64,000 bases of DNA, taken from Pseudoduganella albidiflava. Its GTDB lineage: Bacteria; Pseudomonadota; Gammaproteobacteria; Burkholderiales; Burkholderiaceae_D. The stretch covers positions 5,828,001-5,892,000 of the forward strand of contig NZ_CP036401.1 of NCBI RefSeq assembly GCF_004322755.1. The letters are read 5' to 3'. Positions 52,607 through 61,495 of the stretch are shown here, piece by piece. Made by a program: the position numbers and the translations under genes. The notes beneath the pieces were generated by a model. The model made no database searches, had not been told where the DNA came from, and saw only the letters and a list, made by a program, of their open reading frames with translations. How positions within the stretch are numbered: position 1 is the first letter of the stretch; each line of letters begins with the position of its first letter.

Positions 52607-53250
52607 GCGCCTTGCGCGCCTTTCAGGGTATAGGTGCCGATGATTTGTGCCTCGTCGAGGATGTGGCCGTGCAGCGCCGCGAGCGCCTGCTGGGCCGTGA
52701 AATCGCCCTCGACGGGCAATTGCGCGACGTCGATCGCATACAGGCGGAAGATGTAGTGGTGTACCCGCTCGTCGTTCCAGGGCGGGCACGGGCCGTCATA
52801 GCCGAAGTAGCGGCCATTCATGTCGGGGTCGCCGGCGAACCAGCCGGTGTAGTCGTTCAGGCCATGGCGCAGCTGCGTGCCGCCATCACCGCCGTTGGCG
52901 ATCAGGGGCCCGGACTTGCCGCGCGCCGTCACGCCTGCCGAGTGCGAGCCGGCGGGCAGGCTGGACAGCGACGGTGGAATATCCACCAGTGCCCAGTGAT
53001 AGAAGTCGCCGCGCGGCAGTTCCACCGGCAGCGTGCGGCCTTCCTGGTTGACGTCGGTGCCGACGGTGGGTGCATCGCCGTCGATGCACAGCAGCACCAG
53101 CGATGCGGTGCCGGGCGGGATGTCGTCCCACGCCAGGTGCGGGTTGCGGTTGCCCGCCAGGCGCACGCGCGTTGCCGGGTCGGGTTCCGCGAATGCGAAC
53201 TCGGCGGGGATCGCGGCGCCATTCTTGAATGAATCGCTCCACAGCTTCAT
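52603..53250 (-). CDS. YbhB/YbcL family (Raf kinase inhibitor-like, PEBP) protein
   Basis: A 215-residue protein of the phosphatidylethanolamine-binding superfamily. Family features include NPHLAWDDIP, ASLVLLCIDGDAP and DFYHWALVDIP, with the ligand pocket His in YHW, and the C-terminal GPCPPWNDERVHHYIFRLYA. No signal peptide. Function is not established. Its stop codon overlaps the start of the histidine phosphatase gene. Confidence 0.9.
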   Translation of the reverse strand: MKLWSDSFKNGAAIPAEFAFAEPDPATRVRLAGNRNPHLAWDDIPPGTASLVLLCIDGDAPTVGTDVNQEGRTLPVELPRGDFYHWALVDIPPSLSSLPAGSHSAGVTARGKSGPLIANGGDGGTQLRHGLNDYTGWFAGDPDMNGRYFGYDGPCPPWNDERVHHYIFRLYAIDVAQLPVEGDFTAQQALAALHGHILDEAQIIGTYTLKGAQGA

Positions 53251-53272
53251 AAGTCGTCCTTTGGGTTCATTG

Positions 53273-53722
53273 TTATTTACTTGGACCTGTCTGGAGCCAG
53301 AAGGTTACCGGACCATCGTTGGTCAGCGTGACTTTCATGTCGGCACCGAACTGCCCGGTCGCGACGATGCCATGGCGGGCGCGGGCCTGCCGCACGAAAT
53401 GATCGAACAGGCGCTGGCCGTCCGCCGGCGCGGCGGCCGGCGAGAATGACGGGCGGGTACCCGAGCGGGTATCGGCGGCCAGCGTGAACTGCGGCACCAG
53501 CAGCAGACCGCCGGCCACGTCGGTCACGCTGCGGTTCATCTTGCCCGCGTCATCGGAAAAGACCCGGTACGACAGCAGCTTGCCCAGCAGCGCTTCCGCT
53601 TCCTTCTCGGTATCGCCCTTCTCGGCGCAGACCAGCACCATCAGCCCGGCATCGATGGCACCGACGACGGCGCCCTCGACGACGACCTGCGCCGCCGTCA
53701 CCCGCTGCAATAAGCCGATCAT
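53273..53722 (-). CDS. dtd: D-aminoacyl-tRNA deacylase
   Basis: Removes D-amino acids (and mischarged glycine) from tRNA. The 149-residue protein has [10 protein letters not shown] and the cross-subunit [10 protein letters not shown] segment of the active site; the C-terminal [10 protein letters not shown] matches the conserved Gly-Pro turn. It starts 10 bases after tyrS, which makes sense because Dtd corrects D-Tyr mischarging. Confidence 0.95.
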   Translation of the reverse strand: MIGLLQRVTAAQVVVEGAVVGAIDAGLMVLVCAEKGDTEKEAEALLGKLLSYRVFSDDAGKMNRSVTDVAGGLLLVPQFTLAADTRSGTRPSFSPAAAPADGQRLFDHFVRQARARHGIVATGQFGADMKVTLTNDGPVTFWLQTGPSK

Positions 53723-53732
53723 GATGCAGCGA

Positions 53733-55001
53733 TCATGCCGACAGGACGATGCGGGCGAACTTGCGCTTGCCGACCTGCAGCACGAACGTGCCGGCTTCGA
53801 CCTTCAGGGCCTTGTCGCTGATGACGGTGCCGTCGATGCGCACGCCGCCCTGGTCGATCATGCGCATCGCTTCCGACGTCGATGCGCACAGCCCGGTTTG
53901 CTTGAGCAATTGCGCCACGCCCAGCGGCGCACCGCTGACGGCGATCTCGGCGATGTCGTCCGGGATGCCGCCCTTCGAGCGGTTGACGAAGTCGGCCAGC
54001 GCATCCTCGGCCGCCTGGCGCGAATGGAAGCGCTCGACGATTTCCTGGGCGATGGCCACCTTGGCATCGCGCGGGTTGGCACCGCCTTCGATGGCTTTCT
54101 TCAGTGCCGCCACGTCGTCGAGCGAGCGCCACGACAGCAGCTCGTAGTAGCGCCACATCATCGTGTCCGAGATGCTCATCACTTTCGCGAACATGGTATT
54201 GGCCGGCTCGGTGATGCCGATGTAGTTGTTCTTCGACTTCGACATCTTGTCGACGCCGTCCAGGCCTTCCAGCAGCGGCATCGTCAGGATGCACTGCGGT
54301 TCCTGGCCCCAGTCCTTCTGCAGCTCGCGGCCGACCAGCAGGTTGAACTTCTGGTCGGTGCCGCCCAGCTCCAGGTCGCTCTTCAGCGCCACCGAATCGT
54401 AGCCCTGCATCAGCGGGTACAGGAACTCATGGACCGAGATCGGAGTCCCATTCTTGAAGCGCTTGGCGAAATCGTCGCGTTCCATCATGCGCGCCACGGT
54501 GTAGCGCGAAGCCAGCTGGATCATGCCGCGCGCGCCCAGCTGGTCGCACCATTCGGAGTTGTAGCGGATCTCGGTCCTGGCGGGATCGAGCACCAGCGAG
54601 GCCTGCTTGAAGTAGGTCTGGGCGTTCAGTTCGATCTGTTCGCGGGTCAGCGGCGGGCGCGTGGCATTGCGGCCGGAAGGGTCGCCGATCATGGAGGTGA
54701 AATCGCCGATCAGGAAAATCACCTGGTGGCCCAGGTTCTGCAGCTGGCGCATCTTGTTCAGCACCACGGTATGGCCCAGGTGCAGGTCGGGCGCCGTCGG
54801 ATCCAGGCCCAGCTTGATGCGCAGCGGTACGCCGGTGGCTTCGGAACGAGCAAGTTTCTGAGCGAATTCACTTTCGATCAGCAGTTCGTCCACACCCCTC
54901 TTGGCGATGGCCAGGGCTTCTTGTACGGTATCGCTCAGGGGTAACGCGGGAGTTGTTGAAGAGGCAGCAGCAGCGCCTGGCGCCGGGGAGTTTGTATCCA
55001 T
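53733..55001 (-). CDS. tyrS: Tyrosyl-tRNA synthetase
   Basis: Class I synthetase of 422 residues. The HIGH-like motif is [13 protein letters not shown] lies in [13 protein letters not shown], and an S4-like RNA-binding domain is at the C-terminus ([20 protein letters not shown]). The N-terminal Pro/Ala/Ser stretch (about 1-20) is not conserved. It is divergent from the M23 peptidase gene and leads dtd. Confidence 0.96.
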   Translation of the reverse strand: MDTNSPAPGAAAASSTTPALPLSDTVQEALAIAKRGVDELLIESEFAQKLARSEATGVPLRIKLGLDPTAPDLHLGHTVVLNKMRQLQNLGHQVIFLIGDFTSMIGDPSGRNATRPPLTREQIELNAQTYFKQASLVLDPARTEIRYNSEWCDQLGARGMIQLASRYTVARMMERDDFAKRFKNGTPISVHEFLYPLMQGYDSVALKSDLELGGTDQKFNLLVGRELQKDWGQEPQCILTMPLLEGLDGVDKMSKSKNNYIGITEPANTMFAKVMSISDTMMWRYYELLSWRSLDDVAALKKAIEGGANPRDAKVAIAQEIVERFHSRQAAEDALADFVNRSKGGIPDDIAEIAVSGAPLGVAQLLKQTGLCASTSEAMRMIDQGGVRIDGTVISDKALKVEAGTFVLQVGKRKFARIVLSA

Positions 55002-55025
55002 GTATCCGAAAATTTTCTCAAAATG

Positions 55026-55053
55026 TTGGCGTAGCGCAGGAGTTTGTTATAAT
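55026..55053 (+). promoter_or_regulatory. Promoter of the M23 peptidase gene
   Basis: TTGGCG (55026-55031) and TATAAT (55048-55053) with a 16-base spacer. The transcript would have a leader of about 95 bases that is AT-rich. Confidence 0.6.
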
Positions 55054-55156
55054 GCCCGATCCCGTCAATCTTGCCCAACGAAAACTAAATAAATCAACAA
55101 GTTAGAACAAAAAAGCAAAAATTCAACAGTTCAAGCGGCAAATTTTAACTGATTGC

Positions 55157-56542
55157 ATGAACCCTATACATAAGTTCACAAGCTCGCGCTTGTATCATCT
55201 GCTAGGTTCGACCCGCAAGGCCCGCATCGTCAGCGCGTCCGCAGTGGCCCTCGCCTTGTGCGCCTTCGGCGCCGCAGGTGTGGCGCCGCTTGCACCGGAT
55301 GCCGGCGACCTGCCGGTGACCACGGTCACGCAAGATCTCGCCTCTCCGAACCTCTCTTCCCAGCTCACCGCACTCGAAGCCCAGGACGGCACGGAAAAAT
55401 ACGTGCGCGAAGAGCGCATCCGTGCCGGCGACACGCTGGCCACCCTGTTGCAGCGCCTGGGCGTCGATGACAGTGCCGCGGAAACCTTCATCAAGAAGGA
55501 CAAGACCGCCAAGGCCATCATGCAGCTGCGCAGCGGCAAGCGCGTGCTGGCGCAGACGGACGACAACGGCCAGCTGCTGTGGCTGCGCGCCAGCGTCGTC
55601 GACAGCCAGGATACGCCGGTCAAGAATATCGCCGTGACCCGCAAGGGCGAAGGCTTCGTCGCGGCGGAATCGCCCGTGAAGCTGGAGCGCCGCGTGGAAA
55701 TGCATGCGCGTGAAATCAAGACGACGCTGTTCGCGGCCACCGATTCCGATGCGGACGGTGCGCGCCTGCCGGATTCCGTCACGCGCCAGATCCTGGAAAT
55801 GTTCTCGAACAATATCGACTTCCGCTCCGACGTGAAGCGTGGCGACCGCTTCAACGTGGTCTACGAAACGTTCTGGCAGGATGGCGAATTCGTCAAGGCC
55901 GGCCGTATCCTGGCCGGCGAGTTCACCACCCGTGGCGTGACGCACCAGTCCGTGTGGTATGAAGATCCGGTGAGCAAGCAGGGCGGCGGCTACTACAGCC
56001 TGGATGGCAAGGCGCTGAAGAAAGGCTTCCTGAAGTCGCCGCTGGAGTTTTCCCGTATCTCGTCCGGCTTCTCGATGCGCGTGCATCCGATTTCCGGCAA
56101 CTGGAAAGCCCACAAGGGCATCGACTTCGCGGCCCCGACCGGCACGCCGATCCGCGCCGCCGGCGATGGTGTCGTCGATTTCGCGGGTACCCAGAATGGC
56201 TACGGCAACGTGGTCGTGCTGAAGCACTGGAGCAACTACACCACCGCGTATGCGCACATGAGCCGCTTTGCTTCGGGCTTGAAGAAGGGCCAGAAAGTAC
56301 GCCAGGGCGAACTGATCGGCTACGTGGGTTCGACCGGCTGGTCGACCGGCGCGCACCTGCACTACGAGTTCCGCGTGGCTGGCCAGTCGAAGGATCCGAC
56401 CAAGCTGGGCTCCATCACGCAGGCACCGCTGACCGCCGCCGAGATGGCGCGCTTCAAGACGGTGTCGAACGAAATCGCCCACCGCTTCGCGCTGCTGCGT
56501 CCGCAGGGTGCCAGCCCGACCGATACGCTGGCGCAGAAGTAA
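55157..56542 (+). CDS. M23 family metallopeptidase, membrane-anchored
   Basis: A 461-residue murein hydrolase-like protein. One N-terminal hydrophobic segment (IVSASAVALALCAFGAAGVA) anchors it. A LysM/OapA-like region (about 80-130, RIRAGDTLATLLQRLGVDD) and a middle domain precede the C-terminal M23 domain (about 295-400). Zinc ligands are H319 and D323 in HKGIDF and H402 in HLHYEF, with H400 as catalytic base. It probably cleaves peptidoglycan cross-bridges during growth or division. It precedes anmK, which recycles peptidoglycan. Confidence 0.94.
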   Translation: MNPIHKFTSSRLYHLLGSTRKARIVSASAVALALCAFGAAGVAPLAPDAGDLPVTTVTQDLASPNLSSQLTALEAQDGTEKYVREERIRAGDTLATLLQRLGVDDSAAETFIKKDKTAKAIMQLRSGKRVLAQTDDNGQLLWLRASVVDSQDTPVKNIAVTRKGEGFVAAESPVKLERRVEMHAREIKTTLFAATDSDADGARLPDSVTRQILEMFSNNIDFRSDVKRGDRFNVVYETFWQDGEFVKAGRILAGEFTTRGVTHQSVWYEDPVSKQGGGYYSLDGKALKKGFLKSPLEFSRISSGFSMRVHPISGNWKAHKGIDFAAPTGTPIRAAGDGVVDFAGTQNGYGNVVVLKHWSNYTTAYAHMSRFASGLKKGQKVRQGELIGYVGSTGWSTGAHLHYEFRVAGQSKDPTKLGSITQAPLTAAEMARFKTVSNEIAHRFALLRPQGASPTDTLAQK

Positions 56543-56581
56543 GCGCAACGTACCCCAGCAGACACATCCCGCAGTAGAAAG

Positions 56582-56607
56582 ACGGCGCCCCGAGGGGCGC
56601 CGTTTTT
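56582..56607 (+). terminator. Intrinsic terminator of the M23 gene
   Basis: ACGGCGCCCC pairs with GGGGCGCCGT across a short loop, followed by five T. It lies about 40 bases after the stop codon. Confidence 0.93.
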
Positions 56608-56726
56608 CATCCTCCCTCACTGTGCAACCAGTTTACGCCCGCGCTCCGGGCCCGACCGTTAGCTGGCTAACACTGAAGCACATCAGGCACAATGCCGCAA
56701 CGTCCACTTGATTTCGCGGGTACTTG

Positions 56727-57824
56727 ATGAGCTTGTTTATTGGAATGATGTCGGGCACCAGCCTCGACGGCGTCGACGGCGTGCTGGTCGACTTCTGGGC
56801 CGGCAGCGCCCGTACGATGGCCACCCATCACGTGCCCTACCCGCCCGAGCTGCTCGATGAGCTGCGCGCCCTGCAAGCCGCCAGCGACAACGAGCTGGAG
56901 CGTGAAGCACTTGCCGGCAACGGCATCGCCCGCGTCTACGCCGCATGCGCGGCGGCGCTGCTGGAACAGTCCGGCATGCAGGCGGCCGACGTGCGCGCGA
57001 TCGGCGCCCACGGCCAGACCATCCGCCACCGCCCTGAACTGGGTTTCACGCGCCAGACCATCAACGGCGCCTTGCTTGCCGAGCTGACCGGCATCGATGC
57101 GATCGTGGATTTCCGTTCGCGCGACGTGGCCGCCGGCGGGCAGGGAGCACCGCTGGTGCCGGCCGCGCACCATGCACTGTTCGGCGCGCAGGGCAAGACC
57201 CGCGTGCTGGCCAACATCGGCGGCATCGGCAACATCAGCGTGCTGCAGGCGGGCGGCCACGTCATCGGCTTCGATACCGGCCCCGGCAACGTGCTGATCG
57301 ACGAGTGGACGCGCCTCCACCTGGGCAAGCCCTACGATGCGGACGGTGCCTGGGCCGCCTCCGGCCAGGAATTGCCGCACCTGCTGGCCGTGCTCCTGTC
57401 CGATCCCTATTTCGCCCTCGCACCGCCGAAAAGTACCGGCCGCGACCTGTTCCACCTGGACTGGCTGCGCGCGCGCCTGGCCGGCTTCTCCAGCGCCGCC
57501 CCGGCCGATGTCGCCGCCACGCTGACGCGGCTGACGGCCGCATCGCTGGCACAGGCCATCCACGCGCACGCGCCGGAGACGGATGCGCTGTACGTGTGCG
57601 GCGGTGGCGCTTTCAACGGCACGCTGCTGCGCATGCTGGCGGAAGAACTGGGCCAGCGCGTGAAAGTGGAGACGACGGCGGCGCTGGGCGCCGATCCGTC
57701 CCACGTGGAAGCACTATGCTGGGCCTGGCTGGCCTGGCGCTTCGATGACCGCAAGGCCGGCAACCTGCCTTCGGTGACCGGCGCGCGGGGCGAGCGCGTC
57801 CTTGGCGCGCTGTATCCGCGCTGA
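56727..57824 (+). CDS. anmK: 1,6-anhydro-N-acetylmuramic acid kinase
   Basis: Phosphorylates and opens anhydroMurNAc released in peptidoglycan recycling. The 365-residue protein starts MSLFIGMMSGTSLDGVDGVL, the AnmK signature, with GAHGQTIRHRP, NIGGIGNISVL and VCGGGAFNGTLL nucleotide-binding segments. It lies between a murein peptidase and a DUF4287 gene. An inverted repeat (GTTAGC/GCTAAC at 56658-56671) lies upstream. Confidence 0.95.
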   Translation: MSLFIGMMSGTSLDGVDGVLVDFWAGSARTMATHHVPYPPELLDELRALQAASDNELEREALAGNGIARVYAACAAALLEQSGMQAADVRAIGAHGQTIRHRPELGFTRQTINGALLAELTGIDAIVDFRSRDVAAGGQGAPLVPAAHHALFGAQGKTRVLANIGGIGNISVLQAGGHVIGFDTGPGNVLIDEWTRLHLGKPYDADGAWAASGQELPHLLAVLLSDPYFALAPPKSTGRDLFHLDWLRARLAGFSSAAPADVAATLTRLTAASLAQAIHAHAPETDALYVCGGGAFNGTLLRMLAEELGQRVKVETTAALGADPSHVEALCWAWLAWRFDDRKAGNLPSVTGARGERVLGALYPR

Positions 57825-57826
57825 CC

Positions 57827-58036
57827 CTACTTCGCCTGCGCGAGGTGATGGGCCACGAGGGCATTCGCATGCCCATGGCCGAGGCCATGTTCGCTTTTCA
57901 GCCAGTTCACCAGTTCCATGTGTTTCAGGCCACTGCCGTGCTCGCCCAACAGGGCGAACCAGTGGCCGACGGGATGGCCGTACTTCTGCTCGATCGAGGG
58001 AAAATAGGACGCGGGTCCCTTGGGCTGGCCGGACAT
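57827..58036 (-). CDS. DUF4287-family small protein
   Basis: A 69-residue protein containing PSIEQKYGHPVGHWFALL and a C-terminal LKSEHGLGHGHANALVAHHL, the DUF4287 pattern, with a helix-hairpin-helix-like GLGHGHANAL. Function is unknown. It is convergent with anmK, the stops being 2 bases apart. Confidence 0.85.
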   Translation of the reverse strand: MSGQPKGPASYFPSIEQKYGHPVGHWFALLGEHGSGLKHMELVNWLKSEHGLGHGHANALVAHHLAQAK

Positions 58037-58151
58037 GTGCTCTCCTTGTCAAATGGGTTCACCGGTACGACGTTCGGCCCGCGCTATGATCGACAACGGG
58101 TCCATTGTAAAAATCAATCGCTCCGGTGAACACAATTAATTTTGAAATCTG

Positions 58152-58170
58152 AACGAGAATCGTTATCATC
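58152..58170 (+). promoter_or_regulatory. Candidate Fur box
   Basis: AACGAGAATCGTTATCATC resembles the GATAATGATAATCATTATC consensus, especially GAGAATCGTTATCAT. It lies 33 bases before the DUF2061 gene. Confidence 0.5.
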
Positions 58171-58202
58171 TGTCTCAACCGTTATCCATTGCAGAGGCAG
58201 CC

Positions 58203-58616
58203 ATGATCATCGCAGCGAAAAAACTCAGCCAGGTCACCACCCACATGGCCATCGCGTTCACGCTGATGTATGTGATGACGGGTTCGGCGGCCTTCGGCGG
58301 CCTCGCGGCGATCCTCGAGCCGGTCATCAACGTGGCGTTCCTGCCGATGCACGAAGGCTTCTGGCGCCGCCTGAGGGCACGCTCCCGCTACCACGCGACG
58401 GCCATGCTGGCAGCTGAAAAACTGAGCCAGACGCTATTCCACATGGCGGTCGCCTTCGGCGTGATGTTCTGGGCCACCGGCTCGGCGGCTTTCGGCGGCG
58501 TTGCGGCCGTGCTGGAGCCGATCCTGAACGTGATCGCGCTGCCCTACCACGACCGCCTGTGGGACCGCCTCGAACAGCGCCTGGCGGCGAATGCCCGCCT
58601 TGCGGCGGCTGTCTGA
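58203..58616 (+). CDS. DUF2061 membrane protein with two tandem repeats
   Basis: A 137-residue membrane protein made of two similar halves (about 5-55 and 70-120). Each has KLSQ, a hydrophobic helix, TGSAAFGG, an LEP-x2-NV segment, LP-x-H and W-x-RL. DUF2061 proteins normally have one such unit of about 70 residues, so this looks like an internal duplication or fusion. A Fur-like site precedes it, hinting at iron-responsive expression. Function unknown. Confidence 0.82.
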   Translation: MIIAAKKLSQVTTHMAIAFTLMYVMTGSAAFGGLAAILEPVINVAFLPMHEGFWRRLRARSRYHATAMLAAEKLSQTLFHMAVAFGVMFWATGSAAFGGVAAVLEPILNVIALPYHDRLWDRLEQRLAANARLAAAV

Positions 58617-58643
58617 TCCCCGGCAAGGCCGCGGGCCCGGACC

Positions 58644-58693
58644 CTGAACGAAAAAAAGGCGGCCAGCTCGCGCTGACCGCCTTTTTTGTTCAG
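58644..58693. terminator. Bidirectional terminator DUF2061 / erpA
   Basis: Inverted repeat with arms AAAAAAGGCGG and CCGCCTTTTTT, extended by CTGAAC/GTTCAG. T-runs exist on both strands, so it can end both convergent transcripts. Confidence 0.92.
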
Positions 58694-58704
58694 GCTGAAA
58701 AAGC

Positions 58705-59067
58705 TTACACCGAGAACGAAGAACCGCAGCCGCAGGTCGACTGGGCGTTCGGGTTCTTGATCACGAACTGGGCACCTTCCAGGTCATCCTTGTAGTCGAT
58801 CTCGGCGCCGATGAGGTACTGGTAGCTCATCGAGTCGATCAGCAGCTGCACGCCGTTCTTGACCATGGTGGTGTCGTCTTCGTTGACGATTTCATCGAAC
58901 GTGAAACCGTACTGGAAACCGGAACAGCCGCCGCCCTGCACGAACACGCGCAGTTTCAGGTCGGGATTGCCTTCTTCCTCGATCAGCTGGGCCACTTTGT
59001 CGGCCGCGCTGTCGGAAAAGACGATCGGTGCCGGGATCACGTCTTGTGCTTCGGCTACTGCATTCAT
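58705..59067 (-). CDS. erpA: Iron-sulfur cluster insertion protein ErpA
   Basis: A-type carrier that delivers [4Fe-4S] clusters to apo-proteins such as IspG/IspH. The 120-residue protein keeps the three ligand cysteines C48 ([11 protein letters not shown]), C112 and C114 (CGCG). It lies between the DUF2061 gene and argC, as in other Burkholderiales. Confidence 0.96.
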   Translation of the reverse strand: MNAVAEAQDVIPAPIVFSDSAADKVAQLIEEEGNPDLKLRVFVQGGGCSGFQYGFTFDEIVNEDDTTMVKNGVQLLIDSMSYQYLIGAEIDYKDDLEGAQFVIKNPNAQSTCGCGSSFSV

Positions 59068-59186
59068 TGGAAACTCCCACTAGAAATCATTGCGGTCATT
59101 ATAGACCTTTGCGCGCGCCCCTGCTGCGGCACGCCCCATTTCCCTGAGGATATGAGGCATGAATACACCAGTTCAATGGCAGAACG

Positions 59187-60224
59187 TCAAGGCAGCAGTG
59201 CGATCGTGTTCAGGCCCAGGCTTTCTTCCAGGCCGAACATCAGGTTCATGCACTGCACGGCCTGGCCGGAAGCGCCTTTCACCAGGTTGTCCTGCACCAC
59301 CAGCACGATGACGGTGTTGCCATTGTCCGGACGGTGCACCGCCAGGCGCAGCATGTTCGAGCCCTTGGTGGTGCGGGTTTCCGGGTGCGAGCCGAACGGC
59401 ATCACGTCGATGAACTGTTCGCCGGCGTAGGCATCCTCGAACAGCTTCTGCAGCTCGTCGTTGGAGATATCCTTCGTCAGCTTGCCGTACAGCGTGGAAT
59501 GCATGCCGCGGATCATCGGCACCAGGTGCGGCGTGAACACCAGCGCCACCTTGTCGCTGGTCAGGCGCTGCAGCTGGGCGGTGGTTTCAGGCGTATGGCG
59601 GTGGCCGGCTACGCCGTAAGCCTTGAAATTGTCGCTCGATTCGGAGAACAGGATGCCGATCTCGGCCTTGCGGCCGGCACCCGATACGCCCGACTTGCAG
59701 TCGGCGATCAGGTTGCCCGCGTCGATCACCCCGGCCTTGAGCAGCGGCGCGAAGCCGATCTGCATCGTGTTCGGATAGCAGCCCGGGTTGGCGATCAGGT
59801 TCGCTCCCTTGATCTCTTCACGGTTCAGCTCGACGAGGCCATACACGGCCTGTTCCAGCAGTTCCGGCGCGGTGTGGTCGATCTTGTACGTCTTCTCGAA
59901 CACGGCGCGGTCCTTGATGCGGAAATCGGCCGCCAGGTCGATCACCTTGACGCCCTTGGCCAGCAATTCCGGTGCCTGCGCCATCGCCACGCCGTGCGGG
60001 GTGGCGAAGAACACGACGTCGCATTGCGTCAGGTCCACCTTGTCCGGCGCGGAAAACGCCAGGTTCACGCGGCCGCGCAGCGACGGATACATGTCGGCCA
60101 CGGGCAGGCCATCTTCCTTGCGCGACGTGATTGCCGTCAGCTGCACTTCGGGATGGACTGCCAACAATCGCAGCAGTTCCACGCCGGTGTAGCCGGTGCC
60201 GCCGACGATGCCAACTTTGATCAT
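59187..60224 (-). CDS. argC: N-acetyl-gamma-glutamyl-phosphate reductase
   Basis: Third enzyme of arginine synthesis; reduces N-acetylglutamyl phosphate with NADPH. The 345-residue protein has the nucleotide motif [17 protein letters not shown] and the catalytic cysteine in [12 protein letters not shown], with HRHTPE later carrying the catalytic His. It follows rpsI-rplM on the same strand but is separated by a terminator. Confidence 0.97.
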   Translation of the reverse strand: MIKVGIVGGTGYTGVELLRLLAVHPEVQLTAITSRKEDGLPVADMYPSLRGRVNLAFSAPDKVDLTQCDVVFFATPHGVAMAQAPELLAKGVKVIDLAADFRIKDRAVFEKTYKIDHTAPELLEQAVYGLVELNREEIKGANLIANPGCYPNTMQIGFAPLLKAGVIDAGNLIADCKSGVSGAGRKAEIGILFSESSDNFKAYGVAGHRHTPETTAQLQRLTSDKVALVFTPHLVPMIRGMHSTLYGKLTKDISNDELQKLFEDAYAGEQFIDVMPFGSHPETRTTKGSNMLRLAVHRPDNGNTVIVLVVQDNLVKGASGQAVQCMNLMFGLEESLGLNTIALLP

Positions 60225-60309
60225 GTTCTTGTTCCTTGCAAAAGATGAATGAGTGAGAGCGAATTTTATCAGCCTGTGGTGACAGGCGTCTTACCCGTGC
60301 CGGAAAAGC

Positions 60310-60336
60310 AAAAAAGCCGCTGGAAACCAGCGGCTT
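60310..60336 (-). terminator. Intrinsic terminator of rplM-rpsI
   Basis: On the minus strand AAGCCGCTGG pairs with CCAGCGGCTT around a TTT loop and is followed by a T-run. It ends the ribosomal operon before argC. Confidence 0.92.
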
Positions 60337-60398
60337 TCTCGATTGCCGGCCCGGCGAACCGGGCGGCGGCAGGACAGGAAACGCGAATCGGAAACCGA

Positions 60399-60791
60399 TT
60401 AACGCTTCGAGAACTGCTTTGCGCGACGTGCTTTACGCAGGCCGACTTTCTTACGCTCGACTTCACGGGCGTCACGGGTAACGAAGCCGGCACGTGCCAG
60501 ATCGCCCTTCAGGCCTGCGTCGTAGTCGATCAGCGCGCGGGTAATGCCGTGGCGCACTGCACCTGCCTGGCCGGACTCGCCGCCGCCATGCACGTTGACC
60601 TTGATGTCGAAACGCTCGACGTTGCCGGTCAGTTCCAGCGGCTGACGGATCACCATCAGGCCGGTTTCGCGGGAGAAGTACTCGGAAGCAGGCTTGCCGT
60701 TCACGATGATCTGGCCGGTGCCGACCTTGATGAACACGCGAGCCACTGCACTCTTGCGACGGCCGGTGCCGTAGTTGTAGTTACCGATCAT
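60399..60791 (-). CDS. rpsI: 30S ribosomal protein S9
   Basis: A 130-residue ribosomal protein with [18 protein letters not shown] at the N-terminus and the basic QFSKR C-terminal tail that reaches the P-site tRNA. It follows rplM by 9 bases. Confidence 0.98.
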   Translation of the reverse strand: MIGNYNYGTGRRKSAVARVFIKVGTGQIIVNGKPASEYFSRETGLMVIRQPLELTGNVERFDIKVNVHGGGESGQAGAVRHGITRALIDYDAGLKGDLARAGFVTRDAREVERKKVGLRKARRAKQFSKR

Positions 60792-60800
60792 GTCAGTTCC

Positions 60801-61229
60801 TTAGAATTCGAGTGCTTTGGGTTGCTGGGCAGCGTGCGGGTGCGAACCTTCGGCGTACACTTTCAGCTTCTTGATCATTGCATAGCCCAGCGGGCCCTTC
60901 GGCAGCATGCCCTTGACGGCCTTTTCCAGGGCGCGGCCCGGGAAACGCTGTTGCATTTTCAGGAAGTTCGTTTCGTAGATACCGCCCGGGTAGCCGGAGT
61001 GACGGTAGTACGTCTTCTCGGTGGCCTTGGTGCCGGTCACGCGCAGCTTGCCTGCGTTGATGACGACGATGAAATCACCGGTGTCGACGTGAGGGGTAAA
61101 TTCTGGCTTGTGCTTGCCGCGCAGTCGGCGTGCCACTTCGCTGGCAACACGGCCGAGGACTTTGTCCGTCGCGTCAATCACGAACCAGTCGCGCTGGACT
61201 TCATGGCCCTTAGCGGAAAAAGTTTTCAT
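60801..61229 (-). CDS. rplM: 50S ribosomal protein L13
   Basis: A 142-residue ribosomal protein starting [20 protein letters not shown], with [18 protein letters not shown] and [16 protein letters not shown]. First gene of the rplM-rpsI operon. Confidence 0.98.
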   Translation of the reverse strand: MKTFSAKGHEVQRDWFVIDATDKVLGRVASEVARRLRGKHKPEFTPHVDTGDFIVVINAGKLRVTGTKATEKTYYRHSGYPGGIYETNFLKMQQRFPGRALEKAVKGMLPKGPLGYAMIKKLKVYAEGSHPHAAQQPKALEF

Positions 61230-61367
61230 GTTTGACTTCCTAATGAAGATAAAAATAAACGCTCAAATCGGTGGTTCCGCACAGCGACGCGGTATCAGGT
61301 TCGATACAGCAGCCGACAGCGGACGCATCCTTCTTATGACTTTTCCTGAGCGAACGGAAAGCCGGCG

Positions 61368-61397
61368 ATTATAGCGCGCCTCGCGCAGCCGGGTCAA
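61368..61397 (-). promoter_or_regulatory. Promoter of rplM-rpsI
   Basis: On the minus strand TTGACC (61392-61397) and TATAAT (61368-61373) with an 18-base spacer, the best sigma70 match in the window. The leader is about 135 bases, long enough for autoregulation by L13 or S9. Confidence 0.85.
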
Positions 61398-61495
61398 GCG
61401 CTGCGAAGTCTTCCCCGGGCCGGCCGGCCGACTGTTGCTAATCGTGCAAAACCCGCGCTAGTATTGCCCACCGATATTGTCGAGAGGGCCCCGCA

